From Scolanthus callimorphus (Eukaryota > Cnidaria > Anthozoa > Actiniaria > Edwardsiidae): a DNA stretch of 64,000 nucleotides. The stretch lies in assembly GCA_033964015.1 (NCBI GenBank), contig CM066923.1:9041978-9105977 (forward strand), given 5' to 3'. Numbering within the stretch: position 1 is the stretch's first letter; every line of letters starts with the position of its first letter. Shown one piece after another: positions 13,251 through 25,900 of the stretch. Made by a program: the position numbers and the translations under genes. Below the pieces are notes generated by a model. It had not been told where the DNA came from. It worked only from the letters and a program-made list of their open reading frames with translations, and did no database searches.

Positions 13251-13510
13251 AACGGCTGGTTTCCATATAGTGGCATCTATCGTCCAAGTCGTATGAATTG
13301 TTTTCCATAGACTCGACGACCTTGAAATACTCGTGCGATACAACACCGATATGACGACGGGTCGTTTGAGGTCGTCTGAGATCAATCTCAGCGACCTCAT
13401 AAGGCTGGTTTTCATAAAGTCGTAATTTAAGTCGTATGAATTAATTTTATCATACGACTGATAACACTCGGACGACTGATGCGACTATATGGAATATGGA
13501 AACCAGCCTT
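13251..13510. repeat. MITE pair, GGCTGGTTTTCATA family
   Basis: A complete element at 13401-13510 has ends AAGGCTGGTTTTCATAAAGT and TATGGAAACCAGCCTT. Immediately upstream, 13251-13400 starts with the same end (ACGGCTGGTTTCCATATAGT) and holds related GTCGTATGA / ACTCGTGCGA motifs, so it looks like a second, partial copy. A related sequence lies at about 21040-21210. Confidence 0.65.
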
Positions 13511-14114
13511 ACAATCAACCCTGGATACACTTGAATAGGACAGACGTAGCACTTCCCCGGTATTATTTTATAGCGACTGAAACTTTTCAGTTTCCTCGAT
13601 GTTGCTATGGAAAAAGAAATGAAAAGCGTACTTCGTATCTTAGCAAAATATTTTTAAGGTCTGGGCTTCCTGTGTCATCGCGCGCGCGCCAAAAATGGCG
13701 GGAATTTAGATACTGCCAATCAGAAACGTACCTCACACACAGACACATCGCAAAGATAAGGCATTTCCCATTTGGACGTTTTAGGATGACAAGGATCGAC
13801 TGAGCTCAATAGATTTTTCATATTTCACTAATGAAAGTAGTGTTCGGCTTCCAGCAGGCAAAATGGGATAGGAATGATAGTCGGCTCTCGTCGGGAGAGA
13901 GAATAATCGTCTGTACCCTCGAGCATGACTCGCCGGCGATATCAAACGTGACCGTAAAAAATACACCTGAATTTTTCCAAATGAACTCTAAAAAATTCCA
14001 AAATCTCGTTAGTACTATAAAAAGGTGTCGCTGCTCTTTCTTTCCTTGCCGATTGTGACTTGAGTGATGGCTGAGTAGTTAAGAAAAAAAGTGTCCTGTC
14101 TCAACTGTTTCTTT

Positions 14115-14706
14115 ATGCACCAGTCAATTGACAGCCCCGCACCCCCCCATTCGCACATTAGCGGGGCATTCACTTTTTGGCAAATGAAAGGCAGTGAGCG
14201 CCTCGGTTGCGGGGACAATCTGAGAGGTGAATGCACCGTCCCCAGGAGTGAATGCGCTCCTTGCCCAATGAATTTAGAAGATAACACAAACGATTTTTAC
14301 TCACTGAAAAGAGTCATGTCAATGGTGCCCAGTTTTCAATGCAGCCGTAGCCGATCGCAAAGCGTAATAAAACCATATTTTTCTACTTGCATGTACTTTC
14401 GCTAGTGTAGATTAAAATTTAATACGTGTTATTCAAGTAACAAAAATCTGTATTTGTCGTGTCTTTTGTGAAGTAAAGGGGTGTTCATATGGAGGTGAAG
14501 CAGCCCGGAAAGCGGGCTGGTTTCTGTTGTGTTGTGTCCCGGGGAGAGAGTGACTCCCTGCTCGATGTACTGTGTGGAAGCTGTGAAAGAAAGTGCATCT
14601 CCCGTCCAACGGGGCAGTAATGTAGTGTGAATTCTGTACGAAAGCCCCGCTAGTACCCCGCTAATGCGCGAATGGGGGGTGCGGGGCTGTCAATTGACTG
14701 GTGCAT
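14115..14706. mobile_element. 590-bp inverted-repeat element with about 50-bp ends
   Basis: The left end TGCACCAGTCAATTGACAGC continues through CCCGCACCCCCC and CGCACATTAGCGGGG. The same sequence inverted closes the element (CCCCGCTAATGCGCGAATGGGGGGTGCGGGG..., 14655-14706). The interior repeats 'gtgaatgc' words but encodes nothing recognisable. Confidence 0.75.
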
Positions 14707-16619
14707 TATACCTAACCTTTACCCTGATTTCTCTTTGAAAACCCTACCCAAAAATGTACGACTAGCATCCTATTTTTCCACCCCATCCTAACAAAACTGG
14801 CCAAGAGTTCTAAAGGGCCTTATGCGCAACAGAGCGCAAAGAGGATAGGTGAGGTGAGGTGATGCTTTCTAATGTAAAACTTCTAATGATTAGCTATTAT
14901 TAATAAAACCGCTACTAAAACCACGAGTTTACCTTTCAGTCTGAAGAGTGTCTTAGAGGTTCCCCTTAACCTTGGCTGGAGCTGCATCTGAACTAAAAAT
15001 AAGACGAAAACAATTTGTTTGTTGTGATACTGTAAGAGGGTATTTCAAAATATTTTCCTTCAGTTCACAAGGGTTCAAGTGGAAAGTGATAGAATTATGG
15101 ACGTGGGCGACAGAGAATCACGAGATTTCTTTGAATAAGGAAAAGGGAATGAGGTGTTGTGCAAAGAAGAGACTTTGGAGAAGACTCAGGTAGACATTGT
15201 GCAGTTTTAGACCGAGCACAGAAGCGAGCAAGATTCTCGAAGATTCTTTGCGTGGGTCTGTTTCAGTAAGAGTCAAGTAGCTGCATCTTTTGCAAACTAG
15301 GGTGCACTATGAGATTTTTATAAAATGCATGCAAGGAATATAAAGGCAATCGGCACTACTTGTACTTGACCTGGTGTTTACAATTTGTTTTTGATATGCA
15401 CGTGACTGCCAAATTCCCCCGGCTAACCGCAAAAAAGAAAACAAGTGTCTGAAGGAGCACCCCTTGACTGGCTGTTCTCATTTCTGTTTAGTTTGAAAGA
15501 AAATGAAAACAAAACGACGAGGGGGACTACTGAAAGGACCCCTTGATTCCATGGGCGTAGACAGGGGGGATCATCCCGGGGCCCCCTCTTTAGAAGTAAA
15601 TATGTTTAAAAAAATGTCTAAATGCATGGAAAATTTACAACAAAAAGGCCCGTTACTTCACGTTACCTCACTCTGACAACTGTTTTACTATCAGATTCCT
15701 ATAGCCTGTTTTTTTCTGCAAAAGCTGACACCACCTTTAGCGCTCGCCGAACTTCTTCGAAAGACTCTGCGAGAGTCTCTTAGTTCTGCGAGCGCTAAGT
15801 GGTATGAGGAAATATAAAAAATTTGCATAAAATAAAATTGAGAACAATTTATCATCGGTCCCAATGTTTTATTCCTAATAATTCTTAAATATTGTAGTTG
15901 TAATTCATGACTCATGTACGAAACGCTAGCCCCAACCGGCTAACCTGTTTGTTATGTATACTCAATTAGATTGCGGGTGGCATCAGAAAACCACAAACTC
16001 TACAGTCACGTCTTAACTATTTCGCGGTTTTTTCCACATACATAAGTTCTGGTTCTGCACTCATACAAGTGCTGGTTATGACCGGGCGCTATGTTTAGAC
16101 TATAGCAAGCCACGCGGAAAAGGAAAGCTCTTTGAACGCGTCTTGTTTTTAATTTTCATGTGACTCACTGGCAAGTCGCAAATTTGAAATTTTCAAAAGG
16201 ACAGGATGGAAATTTTGTTGTCTAGGTTTTTTTTAACCACCTTTACGCCAGATAAGTACAAATGTGGAGCATTTTCGTATGCTATGGAGCGGATGGAACT
16301 TGATTGCGAGTTGAATTTTTGATTTCTTGTTGGGCTGAAACGATTTCAAACTTGGACAAATTGATCGCCAAAGCATTTTATAATGCAACCTTCCATATAT
16401 ACTAAGTTGAAGCATAATATCGGATTCTGATTTGCCCGGTTTGAGTACACGATATTTTTCGGGTTGAAGTTGAAATGATTTTTGCGCGTTACAGGGAATT
16501 TTCATTCTATCAGTGTTAGCGCCGAGGGAAGTACACTCCTAAAATTAATTGGAACCAAAACGCGAGCCAAATTTTTTCTCGGAGTAGGGCCGGACGAAAT
16601 TAGGGCCCACAAAAATAGT

Positions 16620-16750
16620 ACTAATCGTTCTAAGAAATAATAAAATTTGAATGGTTGATTAACAGGTCGGTACTGGCTGACCGAAATATCGTGTAAATGA
16701 AAAGTATAAGCTGTTAATCAACCATTCAAGTTTTTATTGTTTCTTACATA
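16620..16750. repeat. Dispersed repeat, copy 1
   Basis: Contains GGTACTGGCTGACCGAAATA, then GTGTAAATGAAAA, then TGTTAATCAACCATTCAAG and a T-rich tail. A nearly identical stretch of about 90 bp lies at 44183-44275. In this copy TTGAATGGTTGATTAACAG upstream pairs with the downstream segment to give a stem-loop. Confidence 0.6.
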
Positions 16751-16924
16751 TCTACTGGTTGATAGGTCCTTTATTGGATCCAGCTTCAGTTTTACTTGTA
16801 AGCGGTCCTGCAAATACTTCAAAGTTTATTAATCGTTCTAAACCGGAATTCTGGAATTAATCTTACGTATTTAGACAAAAAGGAATTGCAAATAGAATAC
16901 TGGAAAAGGGGCCAAGGATCTATG

Positions 16925-17272
16925 TATACACTCTTTTTTTATAAGAACCTTTTTTATAAGAACGTTCAGCCTGAAATTTACCCCAAATTTTAAGAACATG
17001 CTAAGAACATGCCTGAGCCTCAGATAGGAGCAAAATAGATTTATTTTCAATGATGCGTTTTAAAATCAAGAATCAAATGTGTTAATAATAACGACCTTCA
17101 ATATTGTAATTTGGTATGTATCCTTCTATAAAGATCTATCATATTCAGGTCCCGACGTCACTGAAATGTAAGAACATCCGTAAGAACATTTCCAGCCTCA
17201 AACTGCTCCAAAAATAAGAACGGCCCAGCCTCAACTGAAAATTAGACGTTCTTATATAAAAAAAAGTGTATA
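16925..17272. repeat. MITE with TATACACT...AGTGTATA ends
   Basis: The left end TATACACTCTTTTTTTATAA and right end TATAAAAAAAAGTGTATA are inverted copies and flank GTTCTTA words (AAGAACGTTC, CGTTCTTAT). The TA-rich ends are consistent with a Tc1/mariner-type element. Confidence 0.65.
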
Positions 17273-18177
17273 GTTTGAAGATTTCTCCTTGGTTTCAAAC
17301 TAGACTTGGTCATTGAGTGATCCCACTCTCAGTTGGTGGGGACACTATCAACATGCCCGCCAAGAAAGGGAAATATGACACTCAAAAGCTCATCGAGAAA
17401 GGATATTAGTTTATCTCTTCTGGGGTAACGAAAACAACTCCCAGAGAGAAGAAAACCTCCGTGCCATGGGCCTGTCGTGGAATACATGACACTCCGATGT
17501 CAAAATATTGTTTGTTTGTTTTTTATTTTTTTTGTGGCAAATCCCAGCAACAAGGGTCTTGTAACAGTGTATTGTAACTTCTAAAACTCATTAATCATTC
17601 ATCAAGCTTAAACAAAGAAAAGCATAAGCGTGAAGGAGATTTGTATACGCGCTCTTAATTATTTGCATAGATTAAAAAATAGTATTACTGCCTACTGCAC
17701 AAGACATGACGGAAACAGCGGACGGAAATCCCAATAAACACCAAGGTGGTCGCTTGAAAACTCACTTGACGTAAGAATTATCATACAACACATGAAAATT
17801 GCTTGTCTAAAAAACACCATGCAAAACGCGAAAGCCGATTAGCGTTTCCCGGAGTGGGCTCGTTCGAGAAACCGATTAGTCCCGTATGCATTGCGGTAAC
17901 TTTCATCCGTCGACTCAGCAGGTAATACCGTTTTCTGACTGGCTTGCTTCACAGACTCTTCACAGTTCATTGGCTCATATAAGGATACGATCGTTCATTA
18001 GCTGCTGTGACGAACCCGATTGTTTGCTGAAATCTCTATAAAAATAAAACTAAACTAAACTAACTAATCCAGGACTGCTGTGCGTCCACAAGGAAGCCTG
18101 CTGTGACCGCCATTGACGTCAAAGGCTTAGACCGCGCCTCCCTGCTCTATCAGCAGTACAGCTTGCGCAATTAAAGA

Positions 18178-18312
18178 TAGCCTGCTTGAAGGCGGTACTG
18201 GGTGTTTTTATCGCGGAAAACCCGGTCCGTACTGGGTGTTTTTATCGTCCGATCATCGAACGGACCGGGTTTTCCGCGATAAAAACACCCAGTACCGCCT
18301 GCAAGCAGGCTA
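18178..18312. repeat. MITE, TAGCCTGCTTGCAGGCGG family, copy 1
   Basis: Ends TAGCCTGCTTGAAGGCGG and CCGCCTGCAAGCAGGCTA, each followed inward by TACTGGGTGTTTTTATCG and CGGAAAACCCGGTCCG. Nearly the whole 135 bp forms a hairpin, with an internal partial duplication of the GTACTGGGTGTTTTTATCG segment. A longer copy lies at 38874-39072. Confidence 0.85.
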
Positions 18313-18524
18313 AATTAAAGAGTTAACAAATCAATACACGCAAACTCACGCAAACGGAACACGAGGCAGATTTGTAAAATATCAATTGGTGATTTTGGTT
18401 CATACACCGTATATGATTCACACTGTATGTTGGTTGTTTATATGCATTTTGCCATAAATGTTTCCCATATTTTCATTGGCTGTTCTTACCAAATGCCACT
18501 GAAACCTCTAGCAAGGCCTAGCGA

Positions 18525-18745
18525 AACCGAGCTGTAAAATCCCGAAAACCGTTCAACCCGGAAACCATGATTCAACTGCAGAAGGTATAGCAACACTGAA
18601 AACCGAGCTGTAAAATCCCGAAAACCGTTCAACCCGGAAACCATGATTCAACTGCAGAAGGTATAGCAACAAACGAACACACAAAACCGAGCTGTAAAAT
18701 CCCGAAAACCGTTCAACCCGGAAACCATGATTCAACTGCAGAAGA
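18525..18745. repeat. Tandem triplication, 76-84 bp unit
   Basis: Three near-identical units begin AACCGAGCTGTAAAATCCC at 18525, 18601 and 18685 and run through CCATGATTCAACTGCAGAA. The spacer between units 2 and 3 is slightly longer. The third unit abuts a MITE (18747). Confidence 0.85.
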
Positions 18746-18746
18746 T

Positions 18747-18989
18747 AGAGCGGATTTCACATGACTGTCGTGTTTGCGATTGGTTTGCTTTCTCATTGGC
18801 TGCTTATTTCCATCAACCAATCAAATGACAAACTAATTACAATCAAGGAATTACTAGCCAATTGGTTCGGCTCCTGATTGGCTGGGCTGGAAACCATTCA
18901 ACAGTAAGTTGTAATTACTCTTGTTTCTGATTGGATAGTGATTGCACAATTGCGTTTACTTTCACGACGGTCATCTGAAATCTGCTCTA
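18747..18989. repeat. MITE, AGAGCGGATTTCACATGACTGT family, copy 2
   Basis: Ends AGAGCGGATTTCACATGACTGT and ACGACGGTCATCTGAAATCTGCTCT are inverted copies. The interior has repeated 'gattggct' and 'aattac' words typical of coral-like MITEs. Confidence 0.75.
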
Positions 18990-21900
18990 TAGCAACAAAC
19001 GAAACACACAACCCAAAAAGGATCGTTCAGGGAAAATATTTTCGTTCTCAATTCACAGCATTTAATGAATCTGGATTCCTTGCGAGAGCTTTAGAAAGGA
19101 AGGCCTCCCTGGTTATCAATTCGGAACGTTTGATCTGGGATTTTAGGGCCCTGTGGCGAAGTGTAAAGTACAAAAATGAATGAATAACACAATGTTTTGA
19201 ACCACCACTGAAAGGGAAGTTGACAATAAAGACCACTGAGTGGCATCTATACAGCGAAATGACGAGAGATTGTTGGTGAGACCTTCACGATATGCCATTA
19301 TCTTTGACTGTGGAATTCTGCACGCTCAGCATATTAGATATACTGAAACCCTCCAATAGTTTTTCACCGCAAAAACCGCCACACGAAATACTCGCACGCA
19401 GATTTCCCATATTTATAAAACTTTACATCATGGCCATATTGTTTTATTTAGAGGTTTATCGGGAATCCGTCTACCCCGCAGGCATGTATCTTAATAGGAA
19501 ATCATTTCTGTAAACAGCGAGGCTTAGGATTTATCGGGGCGAAAAGGCCGCCTTGCATGAACGCAGTTCTCCATTTGTGAGTATCCAAATCGTTTGATTG
19601 TGAACGCGATGTTTTATCCCTAAAAATAGATGACAGCTCAGCGAAAACTTCACGGATTCTCCAGGCTAATTTATACTTAAAACACTATAACTCAGGTGCC
19701 TAATTGCACATAATCATTTCTGCGGCTAAAGCAATTGAAAGTTAATTAGTGGTCCAGAGAGAGGATTTTTAAGAATGAGTTTTTATTAAAAGAAATTAAA
19801 AGCTTTTTGCGTCATTTCATTTTTTAGTAACTGAAAGTTGGACAGAGGTTTCAAGTCACCATTTACTTATCCTAACTTAGTGCCATTGATCACTTATCTG
19901 GCCTGCAGTCGATTATATTTGCATCATTATTTGCTTTTAGTATCCATGCACTTCGGGATGGCACTCTAAAATTATGAACCCTAGAAAGCACCGGAAGTTC
20001 CTCACAATCTAGTCTTTCATACAACAATACAAGGTTATTAGTGAGATGTCTTTACTCTGACTTTTTTTTACGGGCTTTGATATTTGGATGGATCATACAG
20101 AGGGTGTGGCCGTTTTGCACTTTTTCCGGGAATTTTATGGCCATACACTTTGATTTCCTTTTCATTTCATTCCAGATGCAGAATTCCAAATTTTTCTTGA
20201 GGCATGACTATGAGCCCCGGGGGTTCTCGACCAAGATTGGCCGTTAGGCCGGGTGTTCCGCTTGAGCTCACAAAATGTTACCCTGTTCATGACAGAAAAA
20301 ACGCTAATTTTCGTACCCTGTTTATGACATAAAGGCACGAAATATGTCAAATATCGGAAAATGAATGCCGTTGCCGCGACATGAAACTCGAAAAATTAAA
20401 GAATTGATACCCTGATTATGACCAGGGACACGAAAATCAGGAAATGACCAGAAGCTCAAAAACCGTACCCTGTTCAGCGCATCATCCCCGAATGCATTTC
20501 CAAAGAACAACATTTGAAGTAAAAATGCTCAACATCTGTCATTTATAACTGAAACGTGTTTACATTAACTCTATTAACTCTATAGCAGAGTCCGCGTACT
20601 TCCTAACGATGTATGTTTTAAGAAGAGATCGAAAGGAAGATATCGTCTTTGCTGTAAACGGCAAAGTCTCCTGTTATTACGCCAGGATTTTAGATACCAC
20701 TATCACGTTAAAACTGGGAAACTTTCTTTATTTAAATATACATATTTCAAATAAATTTGAGGAATTATTTGAATGGTAAACACAATAGGCATGAAAAAAA
20801 AAACGTCAAGTTACTTTTAAATGTAATCAGCTAGATGATGATCTTAATTCAAGCTGTTTCTATACCTATACACCTTTTACTACACTGATAAGAGTAAACT
20901 TATAAGAGTAACTTTAGCCTTGGTAGGTTCTTATGTGGAGGGACTTAATAATTAAAATGATAATTTTAGCCTAACAAACCCAGGTTCTTATATGCGGGTT
21001 TTTACTGTATATAAAGGCTTCACACGAGAGTTTTCCATATTACCGTAGCGGTCGTCCCATTCGTGTCACTGGTATTTTTTTTTTTTTTCATACAACTCGG
21101 ACGACCATATGGAAACACTCATTCGAAGGGGGCGTTTCACGCCGTCGTCTGAGATAGAATCGATTCTATCTCTAAAATATGTCATACGACTGATACGGCT
21201 AGACAAAGTCCAAACAATGGTACTTATACAGAGGTCTCGAGTTTTGCCAGCCTTCCTGCGTTTACAACACCAACTTTATTTAACCAGGGAAGTGTGAAAA
21301 TGTTTAACTCTAACTGAAACAGGCAAAAGTAGAATAACTAAAAAGCTAATCGACAGGACTGAGTATTAACTAAAGTTGAAGAATATGCACATAAACATCT
21401 CTATAAATCTAAATTTATAAGGTGAACAGTATTACTGAAAATTTAATTCTCCAAAGCACAGGCATTCTCTAATCAAAACAGCAACGTTTAAGAATAGTAT
21501 GCTTGATGATTTTTGTAGGCATTTTCTCACTAGTAAGGTATAAATACTAATTTAGTGTTAGTGATATAATTTTCTTATTAGCCTCCGCGCCTGTGTTTAG
21601 CTTATTCTAGCTATTTAGGAGTGTAATAAACCTGAAGAACCAAGGATGGACAAGATGTCCGGTATAACCTTTTAACACAGCCAATAGCAGCTATCCATTA
21701 AATTCCAGTCAATACGTGCCTTTTACTATTGTCTTCTGCTCGATAATGGGCTTCAAATGAAGTGGCGATCAATAATTGAGGCAAGAACAAATTTCGAGAG
21801 ACTTAGACTACACGAAAAAAAAAACACCTCAGTCAGCCTATAATCCCTGTAAGTCTCAAGTTCGTGCCTGGTATAAAGTCCTTGTGAAATATCCAGTCAT

Positions 21901-22800
21901 GCAATATAATGGTATATATTTCACTGGAAATAAACAAAGAAAGCACTGAAAGCTATGGTGTGAATCGCATGTGAGAAGTGAATTTCAAATGAAGGAGAAA
22001 TTGCAGGTGTTTTTTGGTCCAAACTGCCGAGAGACACGTGAATAAAAATAGACCTACCAAATGAAACAAATCTGAAAGGAAAACTTTGTAAGCCGCTGAA
22101 ACCATGTTTATTGATTACAAAGAAAAACACTTAATGTTTGTAGGGGGTATTAAAACAGAAAAAGCCTAGGAAGTCCAAAGTTCACGAACTACAGATAATG
22201 AGGTCTCTTTCCTTTTCTTCGAAAACACAATAGCGATGTTGGAATAATTTATTTTTCAAGTCCGAAACATCGGAAAGGTTCCCAGCTCGCAAAAGATTTT
22301 ATTTCACTGCTGGGGTAGTTCGTTATTAAGGTGATCGCTCAAATTTCTGATGAGGTTAGATTTCCTGTACCCCGTTATTTCGCGGAAGCTGGAGGTTAAA
22401 ACTAAGATGATTAAACAAAGCTTCTATAAAGTCGAGGACTTTGCATCTTCAAATCTGTAACCGAACTAGTTTTAGAAATAATTTTGGATAACGAAATTCA
22501 CTTAGCTGCTTTAGGGGTGTTATTTTGTATTTTCGCTTTTTTCGCAAAAATGTAAAATCATTTCCTCGCATGAGCTTCACACTTTCAGCAGCTCTCTTGA
22601 TGTTATTTGTCGTTTTCCAGTGGCCTGATCAAAACAAGTTATGGAGAAACTACCGTTTGATCACATTGCCTCCTAAGTTGTAAACACGTGCTCTAAGCCA
22701 ATCACCGCGACGGACTAGCGCAACCGTGACGTCACGCGCGTGTTCCACATAAACATGACACCGTTTCTAATACATTGCTTCTCGTCTTTCCGTCCAGGGC
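18990..22800. other. No gene seen
   Basis: AT-rich intergenic DNA upstream of the SLC16 gene. It includes a repeat-like region at 20240-20480 (recurring TACCCTGTTCATGAC words) and a MITE relative near 21010-21280. The segment just upstream of 22963 may hold the promoter and 5' UTR, but no defined TATA or initiator was identified. Confidence 0.4.
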
Positions 22801-22962
22801 TGCAGCTTTGCTCTCACCTGAGGCAAGCGGATTTGCAAGCCGGCGCTGAGACAATCTACAGTGCCACAAGTTCATTATCACTCAGATTTCAACTGCACCA
22901 GGCGCACTTCGCCGCCGAGACCTAAAAGATCTTTACCGAGAAGAAAAATCCACAGAAAAAAT

Positions 22963-25900
22963 ATGCGTTGCTGCAAGAAAAAACCTATGGACAAAAAGCC
23001 TGAGCCCCTTGTAGATTATCCTGACGGTGGATGGGGTTGGTTGGTGTGCCTAGCCGCTTTTACGACCCAGTTTATCGTCCTGGGGACCATGAATAACTTC
23101 GGTGTAATGTACGTCGCGCTTCTGCGGGAATTCAAAGTCGGCAAGGCTGAAGCAGGTATGTATTTGTTTCGTATAATTTGTGTAATGTTCATGTTTTTGA
23201 GTTGAAAACAACATGTAAATGAGCGGGTTGTCATTAGCATTGTAACATCTTTGATTGTTCAGCGATTATTTTCTCCGTGCGGTTAACGAAATGGAGGGAT
23301 ATTTTTGGTATTCTTCGAATACATTTTATCCGCTGTTATAACGGGCAGTATCGATTTTCAGTAGGGTTGAACAGATCACATTCACAGCAGCTATCGAATT
23401 CAGCACGGTCGAAAATATAATATTCGCTTTCGTGACTTTCGTGTCGAGATGTTCTAAAACTGTACAAAATAACCCCTTGAGAACTGACTAATGCTTGTTT
23501 TTAAAAGCCTGAACTGAAGCGTGCGGTTGTTAAGCGATTTCAGTTAAAAAGTGTATTTCCAGAGTTTTAACTTCGGGAGAGAATATATTCATTTGAGTTA
23601 GGTATTGATAGGTATTGATCTACGAACTGATGAATGCAGCTAAGTTTCTCTTTGAAATCGGAAGAAATACAAGAACAAACTTCGACTATATAGTCGATAA
23701 GAGTAGCTATATATTTCTACCGGATACAGGGTTTTGGATTATAAGGTCAGAAATTTCTTTAAGCTTTCGAAAATCAGGAGAATATTTTTTGACAAGATTT
23801 CGTGAGATTAGGATCACGTGCATTGTTAGGAAATGTCAAGGTGGTTCGAATCCTGTCAAACCAGTTTTCAACCAATAGCAGACCACCATTAATTTTGACT
23901 GACAGATGGCTCGGTTTTACCCTGTAGTTGGTCTGAAAATTTCGCTTAGGCTCGACTGAAACGCCAGAACCTACTTTCAAGCTGAGCTTTTTGGGCTCAA
24001 AATTTAGTTAAGAAGATTCGAGTTAAGTAATTTTGCAGTACATATACTTAGATTTGATCTCATTTGCATTTTACTGTGACTTCAAAGTAAACAGCGAAAA
24101 ATCGCTGGACGCTAAATGATGAGCGTTGTGGTCAAAGAACGCTACTTTTCGAATCAAAAACAGACGCGCTCTGCACGTTTAGGGCTCTGTAAATCCCGAT
24201 TTTTATCCCACGATGCGAAAACATGGCAAGCAACCACGTTTTCATAGGACATTTCCCCAAAAATCACTTCTATGTGCTTTTAATTAAAGTTGTTTGTGCG
24301 CACGGACAAAGAAAAGTGCTGACATTACATTAAAAGTAGCTTTTGATTTTATCGGTAACAATTCTTTTATATTCCTAAAAACTATATAATATAAGTTCTT
24401 CTTCAAATTTATCCATTCAGAACTACTCTGAATGTAGTAAATTCTCAAAACTTTGTACACGACTAGCCCTAGTTTCAACAGGTTTCACACTGTACCGATT
24501 CTTCCATATTCTTGTGCAATGATGACTTCGTTCATTGCCTGTTTTATATGTGTACGTGTTTTATACGTGTACTTGTTGAATAACAGACACAAGTTACAAA
24601 CGTCAGAAGATGTTCCCAAAAAATTGCGAGAGTCAGCGAACGATGGTCGTCACGGAATACCATTCAACGACTTGTCGAAACATGCCCCTACCAAGACCTG
24701 CGAAAAGGCCACAGGTCACAAACATAATTTTCCTTTTGTCGGTCACTGTAGATTGGCTACCCGTGTGGCCCAAAAAACCGAATGACTCACATCGTTCAGA
24801 ATAGACTCGAAACTTTCCGTTTGCAAGGGTTGCGAAATATTAGTCAGAAGAGCTGATTAAAAAAAGTTGTTTACGAAGAAAAAGTCGCTCAAGCGCATAA
24901 TGCGTACATAAGTGTCAAACTCGTGATCTGTAATGAAAGAAGGCTAAAGAAATATTACTCAGCTAATATGGTTATATAACATTTTTTCATAAACTTCCTA
25001 ACAAAAAAACAGAGAAATTAATTGTAAAGATTTACACATTGCATGTATTGATGCAGTGAACAGGGAAAAAAACAACCGAGTTTGCCCAGTGTTCCCTTTA
25101 GGGTGCATCCTGTCCTCACACAAAGTTATTTTTAGTTTATTTCTATACAGTCGAAGCTCTCGAAAGCGACCACATCGGGAACTGAAAATTGCGGTCGTTA
25201 ACGGAGCTGGTCGCCTACGAGAACGCCTCTCGTAAGCGACCACCAAGCGGCTTCCTCTTGAACAATAGGTGTCGGTCGCTTACGAGAGCTTAGTACAATA
25301 AATCTAGAAAATATCATGTGATACTAATGCTTAAAATAGCTTGATATATTTCCCGACTTTAATAAGAATAGATATCCGCAAATATGTACATAGAAAATAG
25401 CATTTCACCGGTGCAGCAATTATCAGTTTAGATATTTATGAGGTGATGACTGATGTTTTAAAGACAAAAAGTACTGTGGTCGCTTACGAGAGCTTAAAAA
25501 CAATAGAACGAGAGCTTAAAAACAATAGAAAATCTCTGTTGGTGATTTGAAATTGTGGTCGCTAACGGAGCTGGTCGCATCGATAAGGCGGTCGCTTACA
25601 AGAGCTTGAAATAACCGAGTTTATGTGACATTTCAAACGGGGTTTCGGGAAAATAGTCGTTATGGGAGCTGGTCGCTTACGAGAGCGGTCGCACAGAGAG
25701 CTTCGACTGTATTTACAAAGGCGTCACATGTTCTGCTACGTTTAATTTTTGGGCTGGGTGAAACTAGTGAATTAATCGCAATTTATATTATTTGCACCAT
25801 GCTCGATAATGAAGCGTCTACGCGTGCGCCGACCAAATGGCGATGTAATTACCGGCAGGGGAGCCTGTGTTGCAAACCCAAGGGAAACGGAAGGGGAAAC

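Noticed and set aside
22861..22962. Upstream extension of the SLC16 frame starting at 22861
   Set aside because: The first codon is GTG, not ATG; the first ATG in frame is 22963 and precedes the conserved N-terminus.
23830..23880. GGTTCGAATCC, resembling a tRNA B box
   Set aside because: The flanking bases do not form a T stem, and no A box, anticodon arm or acceptor stem fits upstream.
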